From Nematopogon swammerdamellus (lineage: Eukaryota > Arthropoda > Insecta > Lepidoptera > Adelidae), in assembly GCA_946902875.1 (NCBI GenBank), contig OX336350.1, positions 19,210,048 through 19,274,047 of the forward strand: 64,000 nt of DNA, read 5' to 3'. Positions 31,701 through 59,057 of this stretch are shown one piece after another. Within the stretch, counting starts at the first letter, position 1. Every line of letters starts with the position of its first letter. Below the pieces are notes generated by a model, which worked only from the letters and a program-made list of their open reading frames with translations, searched no databases and was not told the origin of the DNA. Position numbers and translations under genes: made by a program.

Positions 31701-32016
31701 ACTTTGAGGTGTCACAAAGTGTGAAAACTTTGAGGTGTCACAAAGTGTGCAAACTTTGAGGTGTCACAAAGTGTGAAAACTTTGAGGTGTCACAAAGTGT
31801 GAAAACTTTGAGGTGTCACAAAGTGTGCAAACTTTGAGGTGTCACAAAGTGTGAAAACTTTGAGGTGTCACAAAGTGTGCAAACTTTGAGGTGTCACAAA
31901 GTGTGAAAACTTTGAGGTGTCACAAAGTGTGCAAACTTTGAGGTGTCACAAAGTATGCAAACTTTGAGGTGTCACGAAGTGTGCAAACTTTGAGGTGTCA
32001 CAAAGTGTGCAAACTT
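31701..32016. repeat. 26-bp minisatellite, about 12 copies
   Basis: The unit is ACTTTGAGGTGTCACAAAGT plus GTGAAA or GTGCAA, with an ACTTTG/CAAAGT inverted core. The two variants (GAA and CAA) alternate in part of the array. Confidence 0.95.
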
Positions 32017-33118
32017 TTCATGGAACATAAAGTAGAAAATAAATCTAAAATCTTACTTTATGATAGTTTATTATTATAGTTTTTAATTCTTACAAACTAT
32101 TCGGCAAGTGACTGATTTACAGTTGAGTTAAAAAAAATTGTAGCACACTTCAGATAAAAACCTGTGGACATATAATTTTTAAAATGTTTTTTGTGAAAAA
32201 ATATCCTGTTTTTCATACATGTTTACACTTAATGACCTACTTATAATGTGTACTCTCTTGCGTGCAAATATATAAGGTCTTTCAATAGTAGGTAACGATA
32301 CGCTAAGGGATGTACGTGTTATCTATGAGATACTGATCACGTCCCCATACCAATTTTGTCATCTCCGCATCTGCATTACCGAAGCTCCGATGTGTGCGGT
32401 CTGCGGACACTTCTATGACAAACCATAGAAGAAAACTAAAATCAGTGGCATCTGACGTCTCAAGGAAAATAAAAATTAATGTAAGCTAAGTCGGTGACCA
32501 ATCGTAAATTTAGGCAAATTAAAAAGTGTCCAGGCCCTTTAGAATGATAGGTTTTGCAAAATACTTGATGGGTGAGAATCGGCTGTTTTTTTGGCATATG
32601 GACTAGCTGGTAAATGCACACTATTACCAGTACTGCTAACTATAAGAAAAATTTGTGTTTTAGAAATTTATTTTTAAATTATTTGTACTTCATTATTACA
32701 AAACAATTAATATATTTACAAGCTCAACTTGAACATGATGTTGAAATAGTATATTATATCGTCAATGTTTTTATTATTTCATAAAATAGTTTGATTAAAC
32801 CTAACATTTAACATAATTGTTTAAACATAAAAGTATTGTTTACATTGCATCATTTTTTTTATAATCTATGAAAATTAATATTGATTTACCTCAAAATTGC
32901 TCATTCATAGTTTAACGAAAATGCAACTTTAGACTAATTTTAACAGCGCATAATTTAGACTTTTCTTATAAAATGTCTTTTACAGACATGAAGCGAATTG
33001 AACATTGCGCTTAAAAAAATATTTTTTTTAAAAAATAAGGCAATCTTATAAACACATTTTCAAGCACCGTTAAAATAACATTCGCACCTTGACCGAACCC
33101 TTCTATTTATGAGTCATT
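32017..33118. other. AT-rich spacer with a truncated TIR-element end
   Basis: 32274..32360 is a left end of the ATAAGGTCTTTCA family (TAGTAGGTAACGATACGCTA then TACTGATCACGTCCCCATAC) without a right end. The remainder is AT-rich without genes. Confidence 0.5.
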
Positions 33119-33192
33119 GTGAGACAGAGACAGAGCAATACAAAAAATATTGCCGTCTCAAAAGATAGTAACAAATTACATGAGACAAATTC

Positions 33193-34835
33193 ACACTGGT
33201 CAAGTCGGATGAAACCAGAGCCGACTCATTTCATTCAAAATAGATTTAGAGCGTTCCAGCGACCCCCTCCACTCTGGACGAGTCGGATGAAATTAGGGCA
33301 GACTCATTTCATTCAAAGTACATTTAGAGCGTTCCAACGACCTCCTCCACTCTGGCCGAGTCGGATGAAACTAGAGCCGACTCATTTCATTCAAAGTACA
33401 TTTAGAGCGTTCCAGCGACCCCCTCCACTCTGGCCGAGTCGGATGAAACTAGAGCCGACTCATTTCATTCAAAGTACATTTAGAGCGTTCCAACGACCTC
33501 CTCCACTCTGGCCGAGTCGGATGAAACTAGAGCCGACTCATTTCATTCAAAGTACATTTAGAGCGTTCCAACGACCTCCTACACTCTGGCCGAGTCGGAT
33601 GAAACTAGAGCCGACTCATTTCATTCAAAGTACATTTAGAGCGTTCCAACGACCTCCTCCACTCTGGCCGAGTCGGATGAAACTAGAGCCGACTCATTTC
33701 ATTCAAAGTACATTTAGAGCGTTCCAACGACCTCCTCCACTCTGGCCGAGTCGGATGAAACTAGAGCCGACTCATTTCATTCAAAGTACATTTAGAGCGT
33801 TCCAACGACCTCCTACACTCTGGCCGAGTCGGATGAAACTAGAGCCGACTCATTTCATTCAAAGTACATTTCGAGCGTTCCAGCGACCCCCTCCACTCTG
33901 GCCGAGTCGGATGAAACTAGAGCCGACTCATTTCATTCAAAGCACATTTAGAGCGTTCCAACGACCTCCTCCACTCTGGCCGAGTCGGATGAAACTAGAG
34001 CCGACCCATTTCATTCAAAGCACATTTAAAGCGTTCCAACGACCTCCTCCACTCTGGCCGAGTCGGATGAAACTAGAGCCGACCCATTTCATTCAAAGCA
34101 CATTTAAAGCGTTCCAACGACCTCCTCCACTCTGGCCGAGTCGGATGAAACTAGAGCCGACTCATTTCATTCAAAGTACATTTAGAGCGTTCCAACGACC
34201 TCCTCCACTCTGGCCGAGTCGGATGAAACTAGAGCCGACTCATTTCATTCAAAGTACATTTAGAGCGTTCCAACGACCTCCTACACTCTGGCCGAGTCGG
34301 ATGAAACTAGAGCCGACTCATTTCATTCAAAGTACATTTCGAGCGTTCCAGCGACCCCCTCCACTCTGGCCGAGTCGGATGAAACTAGAGCCGACTCATT
34401 TCATTCAAAGCACATTTAGAGCGTTCCAACGACCTCCTCCACTCTGGCCGAGTCGGATGAAACTAGAGCCGACCCATTTCATTCAAAGCACATTTAAAGC
34501 GTTCCAACGACCTCCTCCACTCTGGCCGAGTCGGATGAAACTAGAGCCGACTCATTTCATTCAAAGCACATTTAGAGCGTTCCAACGACCTCCTCCACTC
34601 TGGCCGAGTCGGATGAAACTAGAGCCGACCCATTTCATTCAAAGCACATTTAAAGCGTTCCAACGACCTCCTCCACTCTGGCCGAGTCGGATGAAACTAG
34701 AGCCGACCCATTTCATTCAAAGCACATTTAAAGCGTTCCAACGACCTCCTCCACTCTGGCCGAGTCGGATGAAACTAGAGCCGACTCATTTCATTCAAAG
34801 TACATTTCGAGCGTTCCAGCGACCCCCTCTTCCCC
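33193..34835 (+). repeat. 78-bp minisatellite, about 21 copies, open in one frame
   Basis: Each unit contains CGAGTCGGATGAAACTAGAG, CCGACTCATTTCATTCAAAG and AGCGTTCCAACGACCTCCTC. As 78 is divisible by 3 and the unit has no stop in one plus-strand frame, a 576-codon frame (33119..34849) arises, repeating a 26-residue unit with MKLEPTHFIQSTFRAFQRPP. Substitutions are shared between copies rather than being biased to silent positions. No signal peptide, known domain or splice context is seen. Copies 7-11 and 13-17 show the same variant order, indicating duplication of a six-unit (468-bp) block. I treat it as satellite DNA, with a lineage-specific protein not excluded. Confidence 0.9.
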
Positions 34836-34849
34836 TACAAATGCACTGA

Positions 34850-35388
34850 TAGAGAATGCGTCTCTGTTTATCAATATGAAATAGATAAGGATAGATCTAA
34901 GACAGAGTGTGCCCCAAGCGCTATGGCAGGTCGCCAGAACGCTGCTATATAGTATGACAAACGTATGGTTGATAAAAACGACAGCTGTCAAAGTGTCTCA
35001 AATAGTGCTAATCTCTTTACCATAATCGAATAGAAATTATTTTTCCGACAGCTTTCATTCTAATCGTCCTACACGGTCTTATAGGTAGTAACAATTTGTT
35101 GTGTAAAATTCATAAGTATAATAAAATAGTCAAAAACTAATTTTACAAATTGCTTAATTTTTAACACAATCATACAAATTTAGAATTATTACGCCAATTG
35201 TTTACAAGTGTTTACACGTTCAATATGAGCCGCGGTGAGCCAAGCAAGACACGTCATCTTCGTTTCAATCACATTATGTATAGCACACATCAAATGCAAC
35301 AACTTGCACAGTAAAAAAAAAACTTGTCTTATAAAGTATGTTTCCAACCTCTAAATAATCAATATAAACAATTGTCAATATTACAAAG
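34850..35388. other. No recognisable feature
   Basis: An AT-rich spacer between two minisatellites. No gene or element is identified. Confidence 0.4.
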
Positions 35389-35672
35389 TATGTTCATACT
35401 ACAAAGTACAAAGTATGTTGATACTACAAAGTATGTTCATACTAAAAAGTATGTTCATACTAAAAAGTATGTTCATACTACAAAGTATGTTCATACTAAA
35501 AAGTATGTTCATACTAAAAAGTATGTTCATACTACAAAGTATGTTCATACTAAAAAGTATGTTCATACTAAAAAGTATGTTCATACTACAAAGTATGTTC
35601 ATACTAAAAAGTATGTTCATACTAAAAAGTATGTTCATAGTACAAAGTATGTTCATACTACAAAGTATGTTC
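35389..35672. repeat. 18-bp palindromic minisatellite, about 15 copies
   Basis: The unit is CATACTAAAAAGTATGTT, in which CATACT and AGTATG can pair. Every third unit has CATACTACAAAGTATG, so a 54-bp higher-order period is evident. Open frames on both strands result only from the repeat. Confidence 0.93.
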
Positions 35673-36032
35673 CCAGGCCAGATGGAAAAAAGTACACCGG
35701 CTCCCGAGCGTTGAGTACCCTCGCACAAACGCGGCGCGCGAAGCTCCATCTCTCTCACTCTCGCTCTGTCTCTCTCTCTTGCGCAAACATCGACTCACTA
35801 AAGAGAGATGGCGCCCCGGGCGCCACATTTGTGCAAGGGAGCTAACGCGCAGAGGTCATTGTCCTTTTTTCCGCATGGTCGGCAAAGAGAGTATATAAAT
35901 ATGATTTCTTTCGTCGTAAAATCATTATCAGAAACACTGGAAGTAAAATTCTTTGGTCAAAGTAATATGCCACACAGATGTGGGTCTTTTTTCCAAAAAC
36001 TCTTGTGTAGAGACTCCTTTTTTTCTTTTATA
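35673..36032. other. Spacer with a CT-rich stretch
   Basis: 35745..35785 is CT-rich (CTCTCTCACTCTCGCTCTGT). No gene is recognised. Confidence 0.4.
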
Positions 36033-36691
36033 CACGGTGAACAAAAAACCTGTGGAACACCCGAAGGCAGGAAGTACAGTTTCAGATACTGAATCGGATA
36101 GGCTAGTTTTTTTTTTTCGAAATGTATATGAAAATATGCCCTTTTTAAATTATTCCTAAGTATCAAGATGTCTTTAAATAACTAAATTATGTCTGCATGC
36201 ATAACATAACAGTGATGTGAAGTTAAACCCTACTACCATATGTCTTAAGCACGTGATATCAGTTTTCTAGGTAGGTACCTAGGTAATATTCTAAAACTTA
36301 TTAGTTATACAAAATAATAGTTTGTTGCACACTAACAGACCTCAAAGCACTTACAGACTTAATTTTCAGTACAGAAGACAAAAAAATATTAAAATCGGCA
36401 AATTATTTTACAAAGAATTTCACTAAAGACATAAGAACACGCTGTCTGCCTTCACTTCAATGCTGACTCAAGATAATAATTTATGACACTGGCGACGAGC
36501 CGCGCCGCCGCGCCGCCCCGCCGCCGCGCCTCCTAGAGAATTTTGCATTAGAATTAAAAGGTCGTGATACTAATTATATTTTTTAATTGAAAAATTTTGT
36601 CCGAATTAAAAAAAAAACTAGCCTATCCGATTCAGTATCTGAAACTGTACTTCCTGCCTTCGGGTGTTCGACAGGTTTTTTGATCACCGTG
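36033..36691. mobile_element. TIR element with ~75-bp ends and TA flanks (mariner-like)
   Basis: CACGGTGAACAAAAAACCTG at the left mirrors CAGGTTTTTTGATCACCGTG at the right. The match continues for about 75 bp through ACCCGAAGGCAGGAAGTACA and CTGAATCGGATAGGCTAG. TA is present on both sides, consistent with Tc1/mariner targets. No transposase frame; 36480..36535 is a GCC-rich block. Confidence 0.85.
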
Positions 36692-36978
36692 TATAATTTC
36701 AAGCCACATAGAATAATATAATATCGCGAAAGAAATTCATTAAAAAAATTTTTTTTTAATTAAAAAAAAATTATTTTGACCGAGCCGACAAAGGCTAATA
36801 GATTCATAAATAAATTGATTGGCTAAAACTAACTTACTCAGATCTTTACAGACAAAACCCGTATCATAAAAACAAACTTAATAAAACTTAAAACAGCAAC
36901 CTCAAAATAATCTAAAAGCAGTCTCAAAAAATGCCTTACACATTATATTTACAAAGTTCATTTCACCATACTATATAT

Positions 36979-37501
36979 CAGTGGTTCCCAAATTATATTT
37001 TAATCGGTACCCCTTAGCATATTTTCTGAAACCCAAGTAACCCCTGAGTTTGAATGAAAAAATAAAGGTAATAAAGTTGTTGATCCATTTGTAGTCATTT
37101 GTTTGATTCTAATATCAACTTAGTACAGATGTTTTATCTCACGAGCGCGGGTGAGCCATACTTGTAGGTTGTAATGCGTATAGACACGCGCTCCTGTGTA
37201 CGTAAGTACAGGTAGCGTATTTATTGCTTTCAATTTCATTGCTTCAATGAAATTGAAACGTCGTAAACATCGCATTGAAAGCTTCAACGCATACTGCGCT
37301 TTCAATGTTCAACGCCTCTCAATTAAATTGCTTCAATCTCATTGAACCGTGTAACATTACCATAATCACAATTTTCACTAATGAGATAAGTTCTTTTTAC
37401 TATGTAGAGGTAAACATGGCCATTAAGTGCGCCCATGCGTACCACTTCTCGTGAGCCTACGTACCCCTGGGGGTACGCGTACCAATATTTGGGAACCACT
37501 G
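36979..37501. mobile_element. hAT-type MITE, CAGTGGTTCCCAAA ends
   Basis: CAGTGGTTCCCAAATTATAT at the left and TATTTGGGAACCACTG at the right are inverted ends. The 8-bp flanks CTATATAT (36971..36978) and CTCTATAT (37502..37509) differ at one base. Internal repeats of CTTCAAT(G/C)AAATTG are at about 37225..37350. 36692..36978 is AT-rich with nothing recognised. Confidence 0.85.
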
Positions 37502-37509
37502 CTCTATAT

Positions 37510-38318
37510 CAATATATATAATTTGTTCAAAATATCACCTCCTCAAAATATAGCTTCACTGAGAATCAAGTGCAGCAAGCTATATGCGACTGCACCCTTC
37601 GTCAGAATCCCGTCAAACTCCACGGGGCAAATGACACGAAATGTAATGACATACATGTTCGTTTAGGCTTTTACCGCTATTACACATTATGGAAATTTTT
37701 CGGTTATGCGGTATAATTAAAGTGACTAACTTTTGTTTGTCGACGTTTCGAAGCGTCGACAAACAAAAGTTAGTCGCTTTAACCGCATAACCGAAAATTT
37801 TTTATAAGGACATACACCTCATTTCAGCCTTTTTTTGCACAGTTTCGAGGAACCAGATATTCGTTTTCTAATGGATTAAAATCTTTTCGGCAGTACTTCC
37901 GTAGTACTGACACATGGGAGCAAACCCTTCTCCAAAACTGATTTTTTTATATATATACTTACCAAACTCGAAACGAGAAAGACAGTGGTGCATGCCAAAT
38001 TGGTACGAACCGACTTCCTTCCGCAAACTAGGCATGGCCTTTACCACTCATGCCACTCAAATATCCCACTGCATATGCCAAGTATCGGCACATCGCCCAA
38101 TTGTACCTAATTTCAATTCAGAAAGAAACTTCTCCCGTATCATATACTCCTAGTACTGTTCGTTTGTGGGAATCAGGGTCGAGGCAGGAGCGAGAGAGGG
38201 TGGGCTGGATACCACCCCCTATCTGCCGCCTCCGCGCCCGCGCGCCCTTCATATATACTCCTGTTCAATGTGTAAAGTCATTAAAAATAGGAAGAAATTC
38301 TTCCCACTGTATGAGATC
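37510..38318. other. Flank downstream of the JAK gene
   Basis: 37691..37800 is a 110-bp inverted repeat (AAATTTTTCGGTTATGCGGT and its complement) centred on CGACGTTTCGAAGCGTCG. No AATAAA is seen on the minus strand within 100 bp of the JAK stop at 38319. No other gene is visible. Confidence 0.5.
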
Positions 38319-54272
<15,954 letters not shown>

Positions 54273-54834
54273 CTGTACCCCAGAAAACGCATTCAAAACC
54301 AAAATCATGGGGGTAAGAGATTGCTCGTATGCAATACCCCTTGCCTTTTGAGTAAGTACCGTTACACCAGTCAGCAACAACATAAATCATGTAAATAAAT
54401 GTATTAAGTTAGACTAAGTATTACTGCTCTGTATGCAAATGTTTATCACACTCAATAAATGGTTTTTTATTTATTTATTTATTTATTAAATCATGTTGCA
54501 TGGCGAATACCAAAAGAGTATTAGATTAATTATTCCATCCAATTTGTCTGCCTCAATCTAATTAATCCTCTTCACCGAGTGAAACAATTGATGGTATGAA
54601 ACCAAAGATTTTCTAATTTAAACTTATGTTCAAATTAGAAACTTGGTGCTACGGACATTTCTGAACCTCGTAAATGAAAGTTAGCCAATTCACCATCAAT
54701 AGGTACCTAATGTACATATACTAACTTGGAAAAATCTTTACCTCTTCAAAATTGTCTTTCCGTTGTTTCTGTTAGTGTATTCTGCTGAAGATAAAATAGC
54801 TATAAATAAAAGGCCGCCACTATTACAAACACTT
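54273..54834. other. Spacer between the JAK exons and the membrane-protein gene
   Basis: It contains a LINE-like tail, AATAAATGG then (TTTA)n at 54455..54487. No FERM or SH2 coding sequence is recognised on the minus strand. Confidence 0.5.
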
Positions 54835-54840
54835 TTTATT
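54835..54840 (-). terminator. Polyadenylation signal of the membrane-protein gene
   Basis: AATAAA on the minus strand, 24 bp beyond the stop codon at 54864. It supports a true gene end here, separate from the JAK exons downstream. Confidence 0.7.
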
Positions 54841-54863
54841 TCCCTTACTCAATAACAACGTAG

Positions 54864-55916
54864 TTAAAACTCATTGTTTTCACTAAAACCCTGCTCTTCT
54901 TCATTACCAATGAGCTGCAAAGATTCTTCCCCGAAATTTCTGTCCCTCTGATTCCTCAAAAATGTAGCATGGAGCTGCATATGCGCTATTTGTGCATTTG
55001 ATGCTTTTGGTGCTTTGTCCATTTTTTTACCTACATTCAACTTCCTCCTTTTTGTCTGACTGAACAGCATGTATACAATTGTACCTACAAATACTAATGT
55101 GACCAGTACAACGATGAATATAGCGAGTGCAATCATAACTTCTTCATCAGATTTGAGATTACTGAAAATCTTTTTAGTAATTTTATCCGTCATCAAGTAA
55201 CTAAGAAACGACTTCTTTCCCTTTACAAGGACTTTATGAACTACCGTCACCCACTTCAATCCAATGTCGCTCTGTTCGACAACACAACTCCACAAACCAG
55301 AGTGTTCCATAAGTGCATGACTAACGTGCAAACTGTCATCCGCAACCGCACTAGTCATTCCCCTGTCCAGAAATAAAGTTCCATTCAACAGCCATTTGAC
55401 AGTCAAATCCATGTAGATGTAGCATAGACCTTTAGATTTGCAAGTCAAAGTGAATGGTGAACCTTCATGGACTTTTTTATCGGTACTATTTGATTCGATG
55501 GCGACTGTGACTGCTCTGATCGGTGTTTTCATGTTGTTTTTATAAATCATGCATAAATACAAACCACTGTCTTTCTTAGTCACTTTCTTAATTGAAACTG
55601 TAGCATTATTGTGTATCACCCTTTCAGAATCAAAGACTATTGGATTTCCATTAAAGGTCCAATTTATATCTGCCATTGGTGATTCATGTCGGATCCTATC
55701 TATCAGTAGCACAGGGTATTCAAACTGTATATCATCTCCTGTTTTAGCGACGACACTATAGTACTCATGGCGGAGACTCGAACGAATGAGTTCGTATGTA
55801 TCCGGAGAAATGTCCCCGCATTCGAATTCGCCACACTTGCCCGTGTCGACGGAATCACCTGAGCACATCTTGCCGAATACGTTGGGCTTGGGATTGTCGC
55901 ATACTCTTGTCCTTAC
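54864..55916 (-). CDS. Membrane protein, last exon (TSP1 end, Ig-like, TM, tail)
   Basis: 350 codons to TAA after acceptor CTCCCTAG. In order: the end of the TSP1 repeat (VRTRVCDNPKP, KMCSGDSVDTGKCGEFEC), an Ig-like region with WTFNGNP and DSGLYLCMIY (about residues 55-135), a second Ig-like region with FTLTCKSKG, WLLNGT and HSGLWSCVVE (about 140-215), a transmembrane helix (VMIALAIFIVVLVTLVFVGT, about 262-287), a basic stop-transfer (KRRKLNVGKK) and a tail ending EEQGFSENNEF. There are several N-glycosylation sequons. This gives a type I membrane protein with no kinase domain. Confidence 0.9.
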   Translation of the reverse strand, partial: VRTRVCDNPKPNVFGKMCSGDSVDTGKCGEFECGDISPDTYELIRSSLRHEYYSVVAKTGDDIQFEYPVLLIDRIRHESPMADINWTFNGNPIVFDSERVIHNNATVSIKKVTKKDSGLYLCMIYKNNMKTPIRAVTVAIESNSTDKKVHEGSPFTLTCKSKGLCYIYMDLTVKWLLNGTLFLDRGMTSAVADDSLHVSHALMEHSGLWSCVVEQSDIGLKWVTVVHKVLVKGKKSFLSYLMTDKITKKIFSNLKSDEEVMIALAIFIVVLVTLVFVGTIVYMLFSQTKRRKLNVGKKMDKAPKASNAQIAHMQLHATFLRNQRDRNFGEESLQLIGNEEEQGFSENNEF

Positions 55917-56343
55917 CTAGGGAGAGAGAGAGCAACATTTTGATATATACAACGAAAATAATATAGAGGGCAATACTTTAAAATAATTTCAAAATTAAAG
56001 CAAATTCCTACAACATTAAAAATAGAGGTTACTTAAACAGTTGTATGAAAACAATATTATTAAATTTAAATAATATAAAGCAACAAGATCCTGATTTATG
56101 TTGAATGAAACCATTGAATCCTAAGTTCTAATCATCCCTAAAATCAAATAGACTACGAAATTCATAACACTTCCTCTTGAGTTCGACATAATCTAGTAAA
56201 AAAGATTATAGCAGTCTCGCTACTACTTGTAGCACTAGAGAAACCTTATGATTGGTTGGTTTGAAGACAATTCATTCAACTTTTTTTATTCAATGTCATT
56301 CAGCAATAATAAGTGGTCTAAATAGTAATAGACAAACCCCCAC

Positions 56344-56717
56344 ACCACTGCCGCAAGTGACCGAACATTGCCATTCCGACCACTCTGACCACCCTCCATC
56401 CAACGGGGCACTGTCTATATCTGGCGGTTCACAATTGACCGTCCACACAACCCATCCACTTTCACAAGCAACCGCAAACCAGTAGAACATCAGGGGTTTA
56501 TCAGGAATCCAACCAAAAATTGCTTCATCATTTCTGTATATTATCAAGACGCGCTCATTGTGGAATATGTCATATTTGGTCCACTTGCTGGGTGATATCA
56601 GCTGGTATTCAAAATGGCGACTGGCGAGCGTTTCGGCTTTGGGCAGAGCGTTACGGATGAGGAATATGTAATTTCCATTATCGCCTATTGTTACAGCTAG
56701 ATAGTTGGGATTGTCAC
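56344..56717 (-). CDS. Membrane protein exon (FAMeT-like end, TSP1 start)
   Basis: Acceptor TATTTCAG, donor AGTGGT/GTGGGG. It encodes NPNYLAVTIGDNGNYIFLIR, PSKWTKYDIFHNERVLIIYR and then GGWSEWSEWQCSVTCGSG. WSEWS..CS.TCG is the TSP type 1 motif; joining to the next exon gives TCGSGVRTRVC without a break. The first part looks like a second FAMeT-type (PF12248-like) segment. Confidence 0.88.
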
Positions 56718-56829
56718 CTGAAATAAAAAACAGTCCACCAAAGATTCACAGACAGATTTGTATTTATTTCTTAAAATAACTGATCCTACTGATCTGACTT
56801 AATCCACTGATGGATAGATGGGTTATTTC

Positions 56830-57561
56830 CAGGGACTGAAAACCGGTACCTATAACGGTTTCGGTTATTTTGCGGTTCTGAAAGTACCGGTACCATGTAA
56901 GAACCGGTTACTCCGATACCGGTACTTCAAGAGTACCGGTACTCTTGAAGTACTTTGTAAAATAAATAAAGGAAAGGTACCGGTATCATGGTACCGGAAC
57001 TCGACTCCTATACGCTGAGAGAAAGAGAAGCAAATAGTCACGCAAATTGGTAACGTCTCTCCTCTACTTTAAATGTTTGCTCGGCACCGGTATGGAACCG
57101 ATAAAGTTGGCAACAACACATTTTTCAAGGAACCGAAAAAAAGGGTTCCAAAAGGGTTTTCTTTCCGAAATTAGGGTACCGGCAGGCCTCAAGCACTCTA
57201 TGTACTTGCGCGCGCTAACTACCTACCGCCCGGTGCACCGCTGGCGGTATAATTCAGTAGAAATTCGTCAGTCGCGCGAAACATACCTACACGCTCGCCC
57301 ACGCAACTGCGCGCAGCTGCAAAGCAATAATGCACTTTACACTCGATCGTTTAGGTACATTTTCGCACGCAGCGATTGGCGACGTAAAACAGTAGACTAT
57401 TAAAGCCGAAGGTATTGAACTTTTTCTATGGAGTGATTTATCTGTTACGAAGTAACTATAGTAATCTGTGGTACCGTTTCTGGTTCCGGTCCTGCCGGAA
57501 CCGAAAAGAACCCATAAATACCTGTTTTTACCGGTATTTTCGGTAACCTTTTCATACTTTG
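56830..57561. mobile_element. hAT-type element with GGTACCGGTA repeats
   Basis: The perfect 8-bp duplication GTTATTTC lies on both sides (56822..56829 and 57562..57569). Ends are CAGGGACTGAAAACCGGTAC and, inverted, CAAAGTATGAAAAGG, an imperfect match. It contains many ACCGGTAC motifs and the 270-bp module (57185..57465) also seen at 30428..30700. It sits in an intron of the membrane-protein gene. Confidence 0.85.
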
Positions 57562-57714
57562 GTTATTTCTAATTCCTTTAGAGGTATAAAACCCCAAAAA
57601 TTCACATAAAGCTATCAAATTTGCATAGGTCTGTAATACAATTACATCAAAAGTGTAAATAATTAAAATGATAGAAAATGAAACAAAGGACAAAATATGT
57701 AGTCCAAAACTAAC

Positions 57715-58260
57715 CAGGAAACACCAGCAATGGAATTAAAGCGATGCCGTTTCCACGCAGGTAAATGGAAAAGTTCGAGTAGTCCTTTATCTCAGGGTTT
57801 CTCCACATTCTCACCGAAAATATCCTCGTGTGCTGCTCAGTCGAGGTGTTCTCCGTATGGCACTGCTTGTCCTGAAAGTGGACACCTATGACGTTGCCCT
57901 CTAGCGACTGATAGCTCATGAAAGAGGGCTCAAACGTCTCATAATCGTTGGTCGACTCCCATTCGAAGATCGGATTCTCACGTTTTTGAAACCCGAGCAT
58001 AATCTGTCCCTTCGGAAACTGTATCCAGAATTTACCCCACTTTCCAGCTGGTATGAGGTGGGGCAACGTTTTTTGCACCAAAAGCTTGTCGATGCCAGCT
58101 GAGTCGTCTTTGAATCGAAGGATAACTTTTTCGTTGCTCTCGGCGCCGATGTAGAGAGTGTAAGACTTGGTTTTGTCAGCGGAGAATGCTTTGAACATGA
58201 TGCCGTCTAAGAAATCGGGATTCCATTCTTTTAGCGAGAAGTAAAGACCTCCGTTTGGAC
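57715..58260 (-). CDS. Membrane protein exon (FAMeT-like domain)
   Basis: Acceptor TTTCTAG, donor CCTG/GTTAGT. 181 whole codons: GGLYFSLKEWNPDFLDG, YTLYIGAESNEKVILRF, PAGKWGKFWIQFPKGQIMLG and FEPSFMSYQSLEGNVIGVHF. The IGA..N.K..LR and W..FWI.F..G.I..G pattern resembles the domain named after farnesoic acid O-methyltransferase. In other arthropod proteins this domain appears as an adhesion or sugar-binding-like module, so methyltransferase activity is not implied. Confidence 0.8.
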
Positions 58261-58289
58261 CTAGAAATACATTTCAAATATGCTTATTC

Positions 58290-59057
58290 TAAAGATAGAT
58301 GATATTTTTTTTTATATATAAAACAGCTTGGGTTATTAAACTTGACGAGGCTGGAGAGTCAGGCACAACTAATATAAACCCTGAGGAAGGGTCACTCTGC
58401 TGATAAGCTGAGATAAGGGGAGCCGATTCTAGACCTTTACAATGCCAAAGTACGGCCGGTTTCACCACCTTCGGCTATAATGTAGCTAACTTCTGTCAAA
58501 CATATGAGAAATTTCACATTTACCGGCAAATAACGATTGATCGAGGTCTTAACTGGAGGTGGTCAAAAAAGGGTCACTAGCATATCGTGTGGTTCAAAAA
58601 TCTCTTGAGTGGATAAAGGGGTGTTCTTGGGTACATTTGAGTACAAATGGGTATTTCGATGTGGCTTATACAAAGTGGGAACTGGGACAAGGGAGGAAAG
58701 CTCCTCCTTTACTCAATATGCAAATAGTTCAAAACACTCATACTCAAAAAGACAAGGTTAGTAATCATAATCGACAACCAACCAGAAGACATTATTTGTG
58801 ATTAAGAAAAATAACCTGTATATTTCCACTCAGTCAGGTAGCATATAGAGGACAAAGGGGTGTTCTTGGGGACATTTGGGTAGAAATGGGTATTTCGATT
58901 TGGCGGATACAAAGTGAGAACTGGGACTTGCCTCCCGGCAAGCTCCTCCTTTACTCAATAAGCAAATAGTTCAAAACACTCATACTCAAAAAGACAAGGT
59001 TAGTAATCATAATCGACAACCAACCAGAAGACATTATTTGTGATTAAGAAAAATAAC
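58290..59057. repeat. Tandem ~245-bp duplication containing an exon end
   Basis: GGGGTGTTCTTGGG, AAATGGGTATTTCGAT, GCTCCTCCTTTACTCAATA and AAAACACTCATACTCAAAAA to TATATTTCCACTCAG occur twice (about 58602..58850 and 58851..59080). The right copy runs into the 3' end of the kringle exon. 58290..58600 shows nothing recognised. Confidence 0.85.

Noticed and set aside
33119..34849. 576-codon open frame as a protein-coding gene
   Set aside because: The frame is a by-product of a 78-bp satellite unit lacking stops. No domain, signal peptide or splice context supports a gene, so I list it as a repeat with the open frame noted.
35324..35845. Open frames on both strands over the 18-bp repeat
   Set aside because: All frames of the 18-bp unit lack stops; the HTKKYV and NILFSM repeats are artefacts of the satellite.
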